Source: Pseudomonas sp. W4I3
GTDB lineage: Bacteria > Pseudomonadota > Gammaproteobacteria > Pseudomonadales > Pseudomonadaceae
Assembly: GCF_030816195.1 (NCBI RefSeq)
Contig: NZ_JAUSXS010000001.1
Coordinates: 1,015,501 to 1,079,500 of the forward strand
Length of the DNA: 64,000 bases
Direction of reading: 5' to 3'
The notes beneath the pieces were generated by a model. The model was not told the origin of the DNA, made no database searches, and saw only the letters and a list, made by a program, of their open reading frames with translations. Within the stretch, counting starts at the first letter, position 1. Every line of letters begins with the position of its first letter. The translations under genes were made by a program, and so were the position numbers. This document shows positions 25,795-34,992 of the stretch, piece after piece.

Positions 25795-26544
25795 ATGCTC
25801 ATTATCCCCGCTATCGATCTCAAGGACGGCGCCTGCGTCCGTCTGCGCCAAGGCCGCATGGAAGATTCCACCGTGTTCTCCGATGACCCGGTGAGCATGG
25901 CCGCCAAATGGGTGGAAGGGGGCTGCCGTCGTCTGCATCTGGTTGACCTGAACGGCGCCTTCGAAGGCCAGCCGGTCAACGGCGAGGTGGTCACCGCCAT
26001 CGCCAAGCGCTACCCGAACCTGCCGATCCAGATCGGCGGCGGCATCCGCTCCCTGGAAACCATCGAGCACTACGTCAAGGCTGGCGTGAGCTACGTGATC
26101 ATCGGCACCAAGGCCGTGAAAGACCCGGCGTTTGTCGCCGAAGCCTGCCGCGCCTTCCCCGGCAAGGTCATCGTGGGCCTGGACGCCAAGGATGGTTTCG
26201 TCGCCACCGACGGTTGGGCTGAAATCAGCACCATCCAAGTGATCGACCTGGCCAAGCAGTTCGAAGCCGACGGCGTGTCCGCCATCGTTTATACCGACAT
26301 CGCCAAAGACGGCATGATGCAGGGCTGCAACGTGCCGTTCACCGCAGCGCTGGCTGCGGCAACGAAGATTCCGGTGATCGCTTCCGGTGGCATCCACAAC
26401 CTGGGCGACATCAAGTCGCTGCTGGACGCCAAGGCGCCTGGGATCATCGGTGCCATTACGGGCCGCGCGATCTACGAGGGCACGCTGGATGTGTCCGAGG
26501 CTCAGGCCTTGTGTGATGGCTACGCGGCCAGCTCCAAGTCGTAA
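25795..26544 (+). CDS. hisA: ProFAR isomerase HisA
   Basis: A 249-residue (beta/alpha)8 barrel that isomerises ProFAR to PRFAR (step 4). It opens [17 protein letters not shown] with the catalytic Asp at residue 8. The phosphate-binding loops are [14 protein letters not shown] and [13 protein letters not shown], and [12 protein letters not shown] supplies the second catalytic Asp. A family-typical ribosome site (GAAGGA) precedes it. Short repeats flank the gene on both sides. Confidence 0.97.
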   Translation: MLIIPAIDLKDGACVRLRQGRMEDSTVFSDDPVSMAAKWVEGGCRRLHLVDLNGAFEGQPVNGEVVTAIAKRYPNLPIQIGGGIRSLETIEHYVKAGVSYVIIGTKAVKDPAFVAEACRAFPGKVIVGLDAKDGFVATDGWAEISTIQVIDLAKQFEADGVSAIVYTDIAKDGMMQGCNVPFTAALAAATKIPVIASGGIHNLGDIKSLLDAKAPGIIGAITGRAIYEGTLDVSEAQALCDGYAASSKS

Positions 26545-26548
26545 GCCG

Positions 26549-26603
26549 CAAGCTGCAAGTAAAAGCAGACCTGCTTCAACTTGCAGCTTGTAGCTTAAAG
26601 CTT
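26549..26603. repeat. AAGCTGCAAG-type inverted repeat after hisA
   Basis: CAAGCTGCAAGT (26549-26560) and its exact complement (26579-26590) form a 12-bp stem. A related AGCTT-rich tail follows. It lies in the gap between hisA and hisF. Confidence 0.75.
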
Positions 26604-26623
26604 CTTAATCGGAGATTAAGTCT

Positions 26624-27394
26624 ATGGCTTTAGCCAGACGCATCATCCCTTGCCTGGACGTCGACAACGGTCGCGTGGTCAAGGGCGTCAAGTTCGAGAA
26701 CATCCGTGACGCCGGCGACCCGGTGGAAATCGCCCGTCGCTACGATGAGCAAGGTGCCGACGAGATTACCTTTCTCGACATCACCGCCAGCGTCGACGGT
26801 CGCGACACCACGCTGCACACCGTGGAGCGCATGGCCAGCCAGGTATTCATTCCGCTGACCGTGGGCGGCGGCGTGCGCACCGTGCAGGACATCCGCAACC
26901 TGCTCAATGCCGGCGCGGACAAGGTCTCGATCAACACCGCCGCAGTGTTCAACCCGGAATTCGTCGGCGAGGCCGCGCAGCACTTCGGCTCGCAATGCAT
27001 CGTCGTTGCCATCGACGCCAAGAAGGTCTCCGGCCCTGGCGAAACCCCGCGCTGGGAAATCTTCACCCATGGCGGGCGCAAGCCCACCGGCCTGGATGCG
27101 GTGGAGTGGGCGATGAAGATGGAAGGCCTGGGCGCCGGTGAAATCCTGCTGACCAGCATGGACCAGGACGGCATGAAAAACGGCTTCGACCTGGGCGTGA
27201 CGCGGGCCATCAGCGACGCGCTGGGCATCCCGGTGATCGCCTCAGGCGGTGTCGGCAACCTGCAGCACTTGGCCGACGGCGTTATTGAAGGCCATGCCAG
27301 TGCGGTACTGGCGGCGAGTATTTTCCACTTCGGCGAATACACCGTCCCCGAGGCCAAGGCCTACATGGCAGCGCGCGGGATCGTCGTTCGCTAA
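26624..27394 (+). CDS. hisF: Imidazole glycerol phosphate synthase, cyclase subunit
   Basis: A 256-residue barrel enzyme, paralogue of HisA, that joins HisH-derived ammonia to PRFAR to give IGP and AICAR. The start [20 protein letters not shown] carries catalytic Asp11. The second Asp is in [10 protein letters not shown] (Asp near 130) and the phosphate loops are [13 protein letters not shown] and [13 protein letters not shown]. It follows hisA after an 80-bp gap holding a repeat. Confidence 0.97.
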   Translation: MALARRIIPCLDVDNGRVVKGVKFENIRDAGDPVEIARRYDEQGADEITFLDITASVDGRDTTLHTVERMASQVFIPLTVGGGVRTVQDIRNLLNAGADKVSINTAAVFNPEFVGEAAQHFGSQCIVVAIDAKKVSGPGETPRWEIFTHGGRKPTGLDAVEWAMKMEGLGAGEILLTSMDQDGMKNGFDLGVTRAISDALGIPVIASGGVGNLQHLADGVIEGHASAVLAASIFHFGEYTVPEAKAYMAARGIVVR

Positions 27395-27500
27395 ACGTTG
27401 CTGGACACCATGGCAGGCTCGCGGCACTCTCTGCGCTTGCCATGGATTCCGGTAGCCTTCATGTTTCAAACACCTGCTGCTCGCCCTCGCCAGTTCCTCC

Positions 27501-28217
27501 ATGCTCATGGTGGCTACGGCACACGCCGAAGAACCGTCTGACGCCGCCCTGGTGTTGCTGACGGAAAATTTCCCGCCCTACAACATGGCGAAAAACGGCA
27601 AGAACTTCGCCAAGGACGAGAACATCGAAGGCATCGCCGTGGACATCGTGCGTGAAACCTTCAAGCGCGCCGGCATTTCCTACAACCTCACGTTGCGTTT
27701 TCCCTGGGAGCGAATCTACAAGCTCGCCCTGGAAAAGCCGGGCTATGGCGTGTTCGTCATGGCGCGCTTGCCGGATCGTGAAGCGTTGTTCAAATGGGTA
27801 GGCCCGATCGGCCCGGATGATTGGGTGCTGCTGGCCAAGGCCGACAGCAAGATCCAGCTCGACAGCCTTGAGCGCGCCCAGCGCTACAAGATCGGCGCTT
27901 ACAAGGGCGATGCGATTGCCCAGACGCTGGAGAAGCAGGGGCTCAACCCGGTGGTCGCCCTGCGCGACCAGGACAACGCGAACAAGCTCATGGATGGCCA
28001 GATCGACCTGTGGGCCACCGGCGATCCCGCCGGGCGGTACTTGGCGCGGCAGGTAGGCGTGACCGGGCTCAAGACGGTGTTGCGGTTCAACAGTGCGCAG
28101 CTTTACTTGGCGTTGAACAAGGATGTGCCGGATGAGCTGGTTGCCAAGCTCCAGGCGGCGCTGGATGAGTTACGCAAGAGCGGTCGCGTGGACGAAATCA
28201 TGGCGCAATACCTGTAG
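27501..28217 (+). CDS. Family 3 solute-binding protein, probable 5' frameshift
   Basis: A 238-residue periplasmic binding-like protein (VLLTENFPPYNMAKNGKNFA, GIAVDIVRETFKRAGI, GPDDWVLLAKADS). No permease or ATPase is adjacent, so it may act as a sensor or orphan binder. From the ATG at 27501 only the stub MLMVATAHA remains of a signal peptide. In the same frame upstream one reads FKHLLLALASSS, a good signal n/h-region, but it has no start codon. ATG 27461 would supply it if one T were removed from ATGTTTC. So the start is probably frameshifted, by mutation or sequencing error. The TAG stop lies inside a REP element. Confidence 0.7.
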   Translation: MLMVATAHAEEPSDAALVLLTENFPPYNMAKNGKNFAKDENIEGIAVDIVRETFKRAGISYNLTLRFPWERIYKLALEKPGYGVFVMARLPDREALFKWVGPIGPDDWVLLAKADSKIQLDSLERAQRYKIGAYKGDAIAQTLEKQGLNPVVALRDQDNANKLMDGQIDLWATGDPAGRYLARQVGVTGLKTVLRFNSAQLYLALNKDVPDELVAKLQAALDELRKSGRVDEIMAQYL

Positions 28218-28312
28218 GAGCGAGCTTGCTCGCGAAAGACGTCAACGATGACGCGAGCCTCCTGGGTGTACGCGGCGGTCTCGGGTTTTTCGCGAGCAAG
28301 CTCGCTCCTACA
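28213..28312. repeat. REPIN, GTAGGAGCGAGC family
   Basis: Two 24-bp REP units (28213-28236, 28289-28312) in inverted orientation, spaced 52 bp. The left unit supplies the TAG stop codon (28215-28217) of the solute-binding protein gene. It lies between convergent genes. Confidence 0.9.
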
Positions 28313-28327
28313 GGGTAGGAAGGGCCG

Positions 28328-29101
28328 TCAGCGATAGATGCCGTTTTTGCCGTGGGCACTCATGGCCCGGTTGCTGCGCACACTGATCATTAATTTGATA
28401 TCAATCCAGTCGACACCCTGCGCCTTTAGCTTGGGCAGCTCGCGCTCGAGCACTGCCAGGGTCTGTGGATAAGGATGCCCGATCATCACCGCTGACCCCT
28501 GCGTGTGCGCCAGCTTGATCGCGGTTTGCAGTTGGGTAGTAATTGCCGCCTCGGTGCGTTCGTCATCGAGGAATACATCTCGCGAGACATGGGCCAGGCC
28601 AATCTTCTGCGCCTCGGCTGCAGCGACCGTTTGGGCGCTGGTACGGCTGTCCACAAAGAACTTGTGGCGCCGCTGCAGCTCGCCCATCAACCACGCCATC
28701 GCGGCCGGCTGCGCGGTCATGCGGCTGCCCATGTGGTTGTTGATGCCGGCCGTGTAGGGCACGGCCTCGAACGCAGCGTCCAGGCGCTTGCCCAGTTCTT
28801 CAATGGAAAGCTCGGGGTGCCAGGCAAAAGGACCGGTGGCCGGGTCCATGGGCATGTGCAGGATGACGATCTTGCCGGCCTTGTGGGCTTCACGGGCAAA
28901 TTCGGCGGCGTGGGGGGTGTCGGGCATGATCGCGGTGGTGACCGGCCCAGGCAGGGCCAGTACGCGACGGTCCCGGGGGAGGTTTTGCCCCAGGTCGTCG
29001 ATGATCAGCGTGAGGTAGGCTTTGTGCGGCGCACTGGCCGGGTTCGCTTGCGCGAATCCGGCCAGGCTGCACAGCACAGCGATAATCAGCGCAACACGCA
29101 T
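28328..29101 (-). CDS. yibQ: Divergent polysaccharide deacetylase YibQ
   Basis: A 257-residue exported protein. After a signal peptide (cleavage near AQA-NP) comes the divergent polysaccharide deacetylase domain: LTLIIDDLGQNLPRD, VILHMPMDP, NNHMGSRMT and the late VMIGHPYPQTL. These keep a metal-site-like DD and HxxGS but diverge from classical NodB enzymes. Activity is not established. It starts one base after the ctpA stop, so it belongs to the envC-ctpA-yibQ operon of envelope genes. Confidence 0.9.
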   Translation of the reverse strand: MRVALIIAVLCSLAGFAQANPASAPHKAYLTLIIDDLGQNLPRDRRVLALPGPVTTAIMPDTPHAAEFAREAHKAGKIVILHMPMDPATGPFAWHPELSIEELGKRLDAAFEAVPYTAGINNHMGSRMTAQPAAMAWLMGELQRRHKFFVDSRTSAQTVAAAEAQKIGLAHVSRDVFLDDERTEAAITTQLQTAIKLAHTQGSAVMIGHPYPQTLAVLERELPKLKAQGVDWIDIKLMISVRSNRAMSAHGKNGIYR

Positions 29102-29102
29102 A

Positions 29103-30419
29103 TCAACGGCTGCGCGTGATGCTCAGGCCCTTGAGCAGGCTGAGTGCCTGGGCCAGCTGGTAATCGTCGTCCTGTGGCATCGGTTTGGCTTTGGCGCCGC
29201 TGCCGGTCGGCTGGTCGGCACCGCCGTTGCCATTGCCCAGGTGGCCTTGCAGATCGGCTTCCTTGTAGTACTCGCTGTCGATCTCGTTGGTGATCTTGGC
29301 CTTGCGCACTTCGATGTCCGGCACGATGCCCTGGGCCTGGATCGAGCGACCATTGGGTGTGTAGTACAGCGCCGTGGTGATCTTCAGCGCGCGCTCGTTA
29401 TTGAGCGGCAACACCGTTTGCACCGAACCTTTGCCGAAGCTGGTGGTGCCCATCAGCACGCCGCGCTTCTGGTCCTGCAGGGCGCCGGCGACGATCTCCG
29501 ACGCCGAGGCGCTGCCGCCGTTGATCAGCACGGCCAGCGGCACGTTTTCGCTGAGGTCGTTGCCGGTGGCCGAGAAGCGCAGCTCGGAATTGGCGATCCG
29601 GCCTTTGGTGTAAACGATCAGGCCCTTGGTGATGAAGTGATCGACCACTTCCACCGCCGACTGCAACACGCCGCCTGGGTTGTTACGCAGGTCGAGCACA
29701 ATGCCGTTGAGCTTCTTGCCGTTGTCTTTGCGCAGCTTGGCCAAGGCCTTGGCCACTTCGTCGCCGGTCTTGACCTGGAACTGGGTGATGCGGATGTAAC
29801 CGTAGCCCGACTCCAGCAGCTGGCTCTTCACACTCTTGACCACGATGGTGGAGCGGGTCAGGGTCACGTCGAACGGGTTGCCGCCGTCGCGCACCAGGGT
29901 CAGGGTGATTTTCTGGCCGATCTTGCCGCGCATCTTGTCGACGGCTTCGGTCATGGTTTGGCCGCGGGTCGGCTGGCCGTTGATCTTGACGATAAAGTCA
30001 CCCGCCTGGATGCCTGCCTTGGATGCAGGGGTGTCGTCGATTGGCGAGACCACCTTGATGTTGCCGTCTTCGGAACCGACCTCAATGCCCAGGCCACCGA
30101 ATTCACCGCTGGTGCTTTCCTGCAGTTCAGCGAAGTCTTCCGGGCCCAGGTAGGCCGAATGCGGGTCAAGGTTGCTGAGCATGCCCTTGATGGCATTTTC
30201 CAGCAGGGTCTTGTCGTCCACGGGTTCGACATAGGCTGCCTTGATCCGGTCCATGACCTCGGCAAAGGTGCGCAGTTCGTCCAGCGGCAACGGTGCCTTG
30301 GTGGTCGCGGCAGAGGCGGCGGGTGCAGCCGGTGCGGCCTGGTCGGCAAAAGCCAGAGGCGCGCCGATCACCAGGGCGATCGTCAGGGCCAGCGAAGTGA
30401 GGCGGGACAAATGCAGCAT
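29103..30419 (-). CDS. ctpA: S41 carboxyl-terminal processing protease
   Basis: A 438-residue periplasmic serine protease. It has a signal peptide (ending near AFA-DQ) and a PDZ domain around GLGIEVGSEDGNIKVV to GDFIVKINGQPTRG. The S41 core follows with GIVLDLRNNPGG, the catalytic Ser in NGGSASASEIVAGAL, and the Lys of the Ser/Lys dyad in TTSFGKGSVQT. Such proteases trim cell-wall hydrolases or photosystem/PBP substrates. The position between envC (amidase activator) and yibQ fits control of peptidoglycan hydrolysis. A low-complexity Gly/Asn tail (GNGNGGADQPTGSG) precedes the C-terminus. Confidence 0.94.
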   Translation of the reverse strand: MLHLSRLTSLALTIALVIGAPLAFADQAAPAAPAASAATTKAPLPLDELRTFAEVMDRIKAAYVEPVDDKTLLENAIKGMLSNLDPHSAYLGPEDFAELQESTSGEFGGLGIEVGSEDGNIKVVSPIDDTPASKAGIQAGDFIVKINGQPTRGQTMTEAVDKMRGKIGQKITLTLVRDGGNPFDVTLTRSTIVVKSVKSQLLESGYGYIRITQFQVKTGDEVAKALAKLRKDNGKKLNGIVLDLRNNPGGVLQSAVEVVDHFITKGLIVYTKGRIANSELRFSATGNDLSENVPLAVLINGGSASASEIVAGALQDQKRGVLMGTTSFGKGSVQTVLPLNNERALKITTALYYTPNGRSIQAQGIVPDIEVRKAKITNEIDSEYYKEADLQGHLGNGNGGADQPTGSGAKAKPMPQDDDYQLAQALSLLKGLSITRSR

Positions 30420-30449
30420 GTCGAACGAACTCCTAATGTAGATGCGACC

Positions 30450-31745
30450 CTATCCTTGGGATCGGCACCATTGTGCGGGATCGCTCGGGCGACCCTGCTG
30501 ACGAATAGCGAAGTACAGCGCCGGCGTGTCCTGGCCACCACTGTTACCGACAGTGGAGATGGATTCACCGGCTTTTACCACATCACCTGCCGACTTGAGT
30601 AACGTCTGATTGTGGCCATAAAGGCTCAAATAGCCATTACCGTGGTCAAGAATTACCAGCAAACCGGCGCCGCGCAACCAATCGGCAAACACCACGCGTC
30701 CGCCGTGCACGGCGTGAACCTGGCTGCCGGCAGAGGCGCTGATCATCACCCCGTCCCATTTGGCGCGGGTGTCATCGCCACGGGTTTCCCCAAAGCGTGC
30801 CAGCAGTCGACCATCAACCGGCCATGGAAGTTTTCCGCGGGCTGAAGCAAAAGGCCCACCGAACGACTCGCCGCTGCTGGAAACCAGTGGGCCAGGCGCT
30901 GCATGTGCCGGTTTGCGGGGCGCAGGGGCATCGCTGGTGGCAGCCAATTCGGCCTCACGCTGGCGCTTTTTTTCGGCTTCCTGCTGGGCGATCAGCGCTT
31001 TTTGCCGCGCTTCTTCGGCCTCGCGTGCCTGGCGAGCCAGGGTTTCTTCGATCGTCTTGAGCACTTTGGCCAAGTCGGCCTGGTCCTGCTCGCGGGCTTG
31101 CAGCTTGGCGTCGCGGGCTTTCACGTCGTCGTTGAGCTTGGCCAGAGCCTGCTGGCGCTCCTTGCGGACTTTATCGAGTTCGTTGCGCTGGGTGTCGAGT
31201 GCGGTTTTCTGGTCGAGCAGCTGTGCCTGCTGATCATTGATCTCCTGTTCGACATTGGCCAACTGGCGCAGCGTCTCGTTGAAGCCCTTCAATTGCGACA
31301 GGCGCGCCTGGCTCAGGTAATCGTAGTAGGTGAGGGTGCGGGCAAATTTTTCCGGGTTCTGCTGGTTGAGCAGCAGCTTGAGGTATTCCTGGCGGCCGCT
31401 CTGGTAGGCGGCGCGGGCCTGAATCGCGATCAGGCGTTGCTGCTCAACGCGTGCGCTCTGGAGTTTTTTTTTCTCAGCGTCGAGTCGCTCCAGTTCCGAC
31501 TCGCTCTTCTTTAGTTCTTTTTGCAGCTCCTGGACCTGCTTCTCCAGCTTGCCCATTTCGGTTTCCGTGCCGCGCAGGTCTTTCTGCACGCCGGATTTTT
31601 CTTCCTGGAGCTTGCCGAGCAGTTTCTTCAGCTCGGTAATGTCCTGACGCGTAGCGTCCAGCTGTTGTTGGGTTTGTGCGCGCTCATCGGCAAACGCCGG
31701 TTGGAGCAGGCAGACAAAAGCAAGGGTAATCAAGGCGCGAAGCAT
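30450..31745 (-). CDS. envC: Murein hydrolase activator EnvC
   Basis: A 431-residue exported protein with a signal peptide (LITLAFVCLLQPAFA), a long coiled coil from about residue 25 to 260 (KKLLGKLQEEKSGVQKDLRG) and a C-terminal LytM/M23 domain. The M23 zinc ligands are lost: the HxxxD position reads KWDGV and the final HxH reads LYFAIR. That is expected for EnvC, which does not cut the wall but activates amidases at the septum, controlled by FtsEX. The start at 31745 gives the signal peptide; upstream sequence in frame lacks one. It is first in the envC-ctpA-yibQ operon. Confidence 0.92.
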   Translation of the reverse strand: MLRALITLAFVCLLQPAFADERAQTQQQLDATRQDITELKKLLGKLQEEKSGVQKDLRGTETEMGKLEKQVQELQKELKKSESELERLDAEKKKLQSARVEQQRLIAIQARAAYQSGRQEYLKLLLNQQNPEKFARTLTYYDYLSQARLSQLKGFNETLRQLANVEQEINDQQAQLLDQKTALDTQRNELDKVRKERQQALAKLNDDVKARDAKLQAREQDQADLAKVLKTIEETLARQAREAEEARQKALIAQQEAEKKRQREAELAATSDAPAPRKPAHAAPGPLVSSSGESFGGPFASARGKLPWPVDGRLLARFGETRGDDTRAKWDGVMISASAGSQVHAVHGGRVVFADWLRGAGLLVILDHGNGYLSLYGHNQTLLKSAGDVVKAGESISTVGNSGGQDTPALYFAIRQQGRPSDPAQWCRSQG

Positions 31746-31891
31746 AGAGGCGGGCGACACCAGGGGAAAGGGACGGCCTAGTATGCCCGCCAAGCGCTGC
31801 AAAAAAAACGCCCAATTGGGGCTGGCGGGCAAGTTAGTCGCCGAGTGGCGGTGGTATGGCAAAAAGACATCTACCAGACAGCGCAAGGCTA

Positions 31892-31982
31892 ATGTGGGAG
31901 GGGGCTTGCCCCCGACAGCGGTGGACCAGTCACATAAGTGTTGACTGACACTCCGTCATCGGGGGCAAGCCCCCTCCCACAT
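31892..31982. repeat. REPIN, GTGGGAGGGGGC family
   Basis: Two inverted REP units in the gap between the start of envC and the end of gpmI (same strand), so it lies within or ahead of the envC transcript. Confidence 0.9.
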
Positions 31983-32004
31983 TGGATCTACAGTGTTGTT
32001 TAGA

Positions 32005-33531
32005 TCAGACCAGGATTGAAGTGCCAGTCATTTCCTTCGGCTTTTCCAGCCCCATCAACATCAGTATGGTCGGCGCCACATCCGCCAGTACACCGCCGTT
32101 GCGCACCTTGAAGTCACGCTTGCCGACGTAAATGAACGGCACCGGCTCGGTGGTGTGCGCGGTATGCGCCTGACCGGTGGATTCATCGGACATCTGCTCG
32201 CAGTTGCCGTGGTCTGCCGTGATCAGCGCTTCGCCACCGACTTTGTCCAGGGCATCGACGATACGGCCAACGCACAGGTCCAGGCATTCCACGGCCTTGA
32301 CCGCCGCTTCCAGGTTGCCGCTGTGACCGACCATATCGCCGTTGGCGTAGTTGACCACGATCACGTCATAACGCTGATGCTCGATGGCGTCGACGATCTT
32401 GTCGGTGACTTCCGGTGCGCTCATTTCCGGCTGCAGGTCGTAGGTGGCGACTTTGGGCGATGGGATCAGGATGCGCTCTTCGCCGGGGAACGGTTCTTCA
32501 CGCCCGCCGGAGAAGAAGAAGGTCACGTGGGCGTATTTTTCGGTTTCGGCAATGCGCAGTTGGGTCTTGCCGTTCTTCGCCAGGTAATCGCCCAGTACGT
32601 TTTCCAGGCTGCCCGGGGCGAAAGCCGATGGGGCCGGGATATTGGCGGCGTATTGGGTCAGCATGACGAACTCGACTTTCGGCTGGCGCGCGCGTTCGAA
32701 GTCCTTGAAGCCGTCGTCGACAAACACATGGCTCAGCTCGCGAGCGCGGTCGGCGCGGAAGTTCATGAACACCACGGCGTCGCCGTCTTCAACCTTTACC
32801 GGCTCGCCGATGGTGGTGGCTTTGACGAACTCATCGCTCTCGCCACGGGCATACGCGGCTTCCAGGCCCTGCTGGGCGGTGGCGGCGTTGAATTCGGCCT
32901 GGCCGTCGACGATCAGGTTGTAGGCTTGGGCCACGCGGTCCCAGCGATTGTCGCGGTCCATGGCGAAGTAGCGGCCGACGATGCTGGCGATACGGCCCTT
33001 GCCCAGGGCGGCGAAGGTGGCATCGAGCAGTTCGATGGACGACTGCGCGCTTTTGGGCGGGGTATCGCGGCCATCAAGGAAGGCATGCAGGTAGATCTTG
33101 TCGGCGCCGCGCTTGAAGGCCAGTTCGGCCATGGCGACCAGATGGTCCTGGTGGCTGTGCACGCCGCCCTCGGACAGCAGGCCCATCAAGTGCACGGCCT
33201 TGCCGGCGGCGACTGCTTTATCCACCGCCGCGCAGATGTTCGGGTTCTCGAAGAACTCGCCATCGCGGATCGCTTTGGTCACGCGGGTGAAGTCTTGATA
33301 TACCACTCGTCCGGCGCCGAGGTTCATGTGGCCGACCTCGGAGTTGCCCATCTGGCCGTCCGGCAGGCCCACGTCCATGCCGGAACCGGAGATCAGGCCG
33401 TTGGGCACGGTGGCGGTGAGGCGGTCCAGCACGGGCTTGCGCGCTGCGTACACGGCGTTGTCGTGGTGGCTTTCACTGTGTCCGAAGCCATCGAGAATTA
33501 TCAGGACCAAAGGTTTAGGCGTGGTAGTCAT
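32005..33531 (-). CDS. gpmI: 2,3-bisphosphoglycerate-independent phosphoglycerate mutase
   Basis: A 508-residue Mn-dependent glycolytic/gluconeogenic mutase of the alkaline phosphatase superfamily. The metal site and nucleophile are in [13 protein letters not shown] and [12 protein letters not shown] (Ser near residue 63). Later motifs include [40 protein letters not shown] and [11 protein letters not shown]. The start at 33531 is chosen because AGAGGA precedes it and the next upstream frame has no homology. It is divergent from yibN. Confidence 0.96.
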   Translation of the reverse strand: MTTTPKPLVLIILDGFGHSESHHDNAVYAARKPVLDRLTATVPNGLISGSGMDVGLPDGQMGNSEVGHMNLGAGRVVYQDFTRVTKAIRDGEFFENPNICAAVDKAVAAGKAVHLMGLLSEGGVHSHQDHLVAMAELAFKRGADKIYLHAFLDGRDTPPKSAQSSIELLDATFAALGKGRIASIVGRYFAMDRDNRWDRVAQAYNLIVDGQAEFNAATAQQGLEAAYARGESDEFVKATTIGEPVKVEDGDAVVFMNFRADRARELSHVFVDDGFKDFERARQPKVEFVMLTQYAANIPAPSAFAPGSLENVLGDYLAKNGKTQLRIAETEKYAHVTFFFSGGREEPFPGEERILIPSPKVATYDLQPEMSAPEVTDKIVDAIEHQRYDVIVVNYANGDMVGHSGNLEAAVKAVECLDLCVGRIVDALDKVGGEALITADHGNCEQMSDESTGQAHTAHTTEPVPFIYVGKRDFKVRNGGVLADVAPTILMLMGLEKPKEMTGTSILV

Positions 33532-33682
33532 AGATCCTCTCGCGGCGGTAATAAAGGAAGACAATGGAAAAGGGAGTGGCAGTTTAAAGCGAAGTTCCAA
33601 CCGCGTCACCGCTTTACGGGGGTTGGCCGCCCCTGACGGCTGTGTATACTTACCGCCATTTTAACGCCCTGGAACCTCCTTG

Positions 33683-34096
33683 ATGGTTGATCACCTGATT
33701 GCATTTGCCACTGCCCACTATCTGCTCGTGGGTGCCTTCGTCATCCTGCTGGCGCTGCTGATCGCTCACGAATTGAGCCGTGGTGGCCGCAGCTTGAGCA
33801 CTTCGGAGCTGACCGCGCTGGTCAACAAGGATGAGGCCGTTGTCGTGGATATCCGCCCGGCCAAGGATTTCGCCGCCGGCCACATCGTTGGCGCGCTGAA
33901 CATTCCCCAGGACAAGCTGATGGCGCGCCTGGGCGAGCTGGAAAAGCACAAGGCCAAGACCATCATTCTGGTCGACGCCCAAGGCCAGCATTCCGGCACG
34001 CACGCTCGCGAAATGCTCAAGTCCGGCTTCACCGCCGCCAAACTGTCCGGCGGTATCGGCAGCTGGAAAGCCGATAACCTGCCGCTGGTGAAGTGA
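33683..34096 (+). CDS. yibN: Rhodanese-like membrane-anchored protein YibN
   Basis: A 137-residue protein with one N-terminal membrane helix (YLLVGAFVILLALLIAHEL) and a rhodanese fold (VVDIRPAKDFAAGHIVGALN). The expected catalytic cysteine loop reads VDAQGQHSG, with Asp where sulfurtransferases have Cys, so it is probably not a sulfurtransferase; as I recall, E. coli YibN also lacks the Cys. A TTG one codon upstream is less likely than ATG 33683. It lies one base before grxC, then secB, the E. coli order. Confidence 0.9.
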   Translation: MVDHLIAFATAHYLLVGAFVILLALLIAHELSRGGRSLSTSELTALVNKDEAVVVDIRPAKDFAAGHIVGALNIPQDKLMARLGELEKHKAKTIILVDAQGQHSGTHAREMLKSGFTAAKLSGGIGSWKADNLPLVK

Positions 34097-34097
34097 C

Positions 34098-34352
34098 ATG
34101 AGCCAGGTTGTCGTGTATTCCAGCGATTATTGCCCTTATTGCATCCGAGCCAAGCAGTTGCTCCAGAGCAAGAAGGTCGCCTTCGAAGAGATCAAAGTCG
34201 ATGGCAAGCCTCAAGTGCGCGCCGAAATGGCCCAGAAAGCCGGCCGCACATCGGTCCCGCAAATCTGGATCGGCGCCAGGCATATCGGTGGCTGCGATGA
34301 CCTGTTCGCTCTGGAACGCGCCGGTAAACTTGATGCGCTGCTGTCCGCCTAA
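34098..34352 (+). CDS. grxC: Glutaredoxin 3
   Basis: An 84-residue dithiol glutaredoxin. The active site CPYC is at residues 12-15 (YSSDYCPYCIRAK), the cis-Pro loop is TSVPQIWIG and the glutathione-binding GG is in HIGGCDDL. It reduces disulfides with glutathione. The gene begins one base after the yibN stop and lies 34 bp before secB. Confidence 0.96.
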   Translation: MSQVVVYSSDYCPYCIRAKQLLQSKKVAFEEIKVDGKPQVRAEMAQKAGRTSVPQIWIGARHIGGCDDLFALERAGKLDALLSA

Positions 34353-34386
34353 CCCCTAAAAGCCCCAAGATAAAGAAGGATCTGCG

Positions 34387-34866
34387 ATGACTGATCAACA
34401 GAACACCGAAGCAGCAGAAGCTCAAGGCCCACAGTTTTCGCTGCAGCGCATCTACGTGCGTGACCTGTCGTTCGAAGCGCCGAAAAGCCCGGCCATCTTC
34501 CGCCAGGAGTGGACCCCAAGCGTCGCGCTGGACCTGAACACCCGTCAAAAAGCCCTGGAAGGTGACTTCCACGAAGTCGTGCTGACCCTGTCGGTCACCG
34601 TCAAGAACGGCGAAGAAGTGGCCTTCATCGCTGAAGTGCAACAGGCCGGTATTTTCCTGATCCAGGGCCTGGACGAAGCGTCCATGAGCCACACCCTGGG
34701 CGCGTTCTGCCCGAACATCCTGTTCCCGTACGCGCGTGAGACCCTGGACAGCCTGGTCACCCGTGGCTCGTTCCCGGCGCTGATGCTGGCGCCGGTGAAC
34801 TTCGATGCCCTATACGCGCAAGAGCTGCAGCGCATGCAACAGGAAGGTTCGTCGACGGTTCAGTAA
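34387..34866 (+). CDS. secB: Protein-export chaperone SecB
   Basis: A 159-residue tetrameric chaperone that keeps precursors unfolded and hands them to SecA. Family signatures are [19 protein letters not shown] at the N-terminus, [20 protein letters not shown] and [20 protein letters not shown]. The N-terminal acidic tail and length are normal. It is last in the yibN-grxC-secB unit, followed by a REPIN. Confidence 0.97.
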   Translation: MTDQQNTEAAEAQGPQFSLQRIYVRDLSFEAPKSPAIFRQEWTPSVALDLNTRQKALEGDFHEVVLTLSVTVKNGEEVAFIAEVQQAGIFLIQGLDEASMSHTLGAFCPNILFPYARETLDSLVTRGSFPALMLAPVNFDALYAQELQRMQQEGSSTVQ

Positions 34867-34889
34867 TCTCGAACCCGATGCACAACCCA

Positions 34890-34980
34890 ATGTGGGAGGG
34901 GGCTTGCTCCCGATAGCAGGGTGTCAGTCACTGTATCTGTGACTGACCCTCCGCTATCGGGGGCAAGCCCCCTCCCACAT
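34890..34980. repeat. REPIN, GTGGGAGGGGGC family
   Basis: Two inverted REP units with a 40-50 bp centre (GTCAGTCACTG... GACTGACCC), between convergent secB and trmL. The stem-loop may act as a shared transcript end. Confidence 0.9.
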
Positions 34981-34992
34981 TTGTTCTGTGTG

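Noticed and set aside
30450..31745. EnvC lacking M23 zinc ligands as a sign of decay
   Set aside because: Loss of these residues is normal for EnvC, which activates amidases rather than cutting peptidoglycan.
32155..33636. 493-codon plus-strand ORF opposite gpmI
   Set aside because: Antisense to a complete phosphoglycerate mutase; no homology features.
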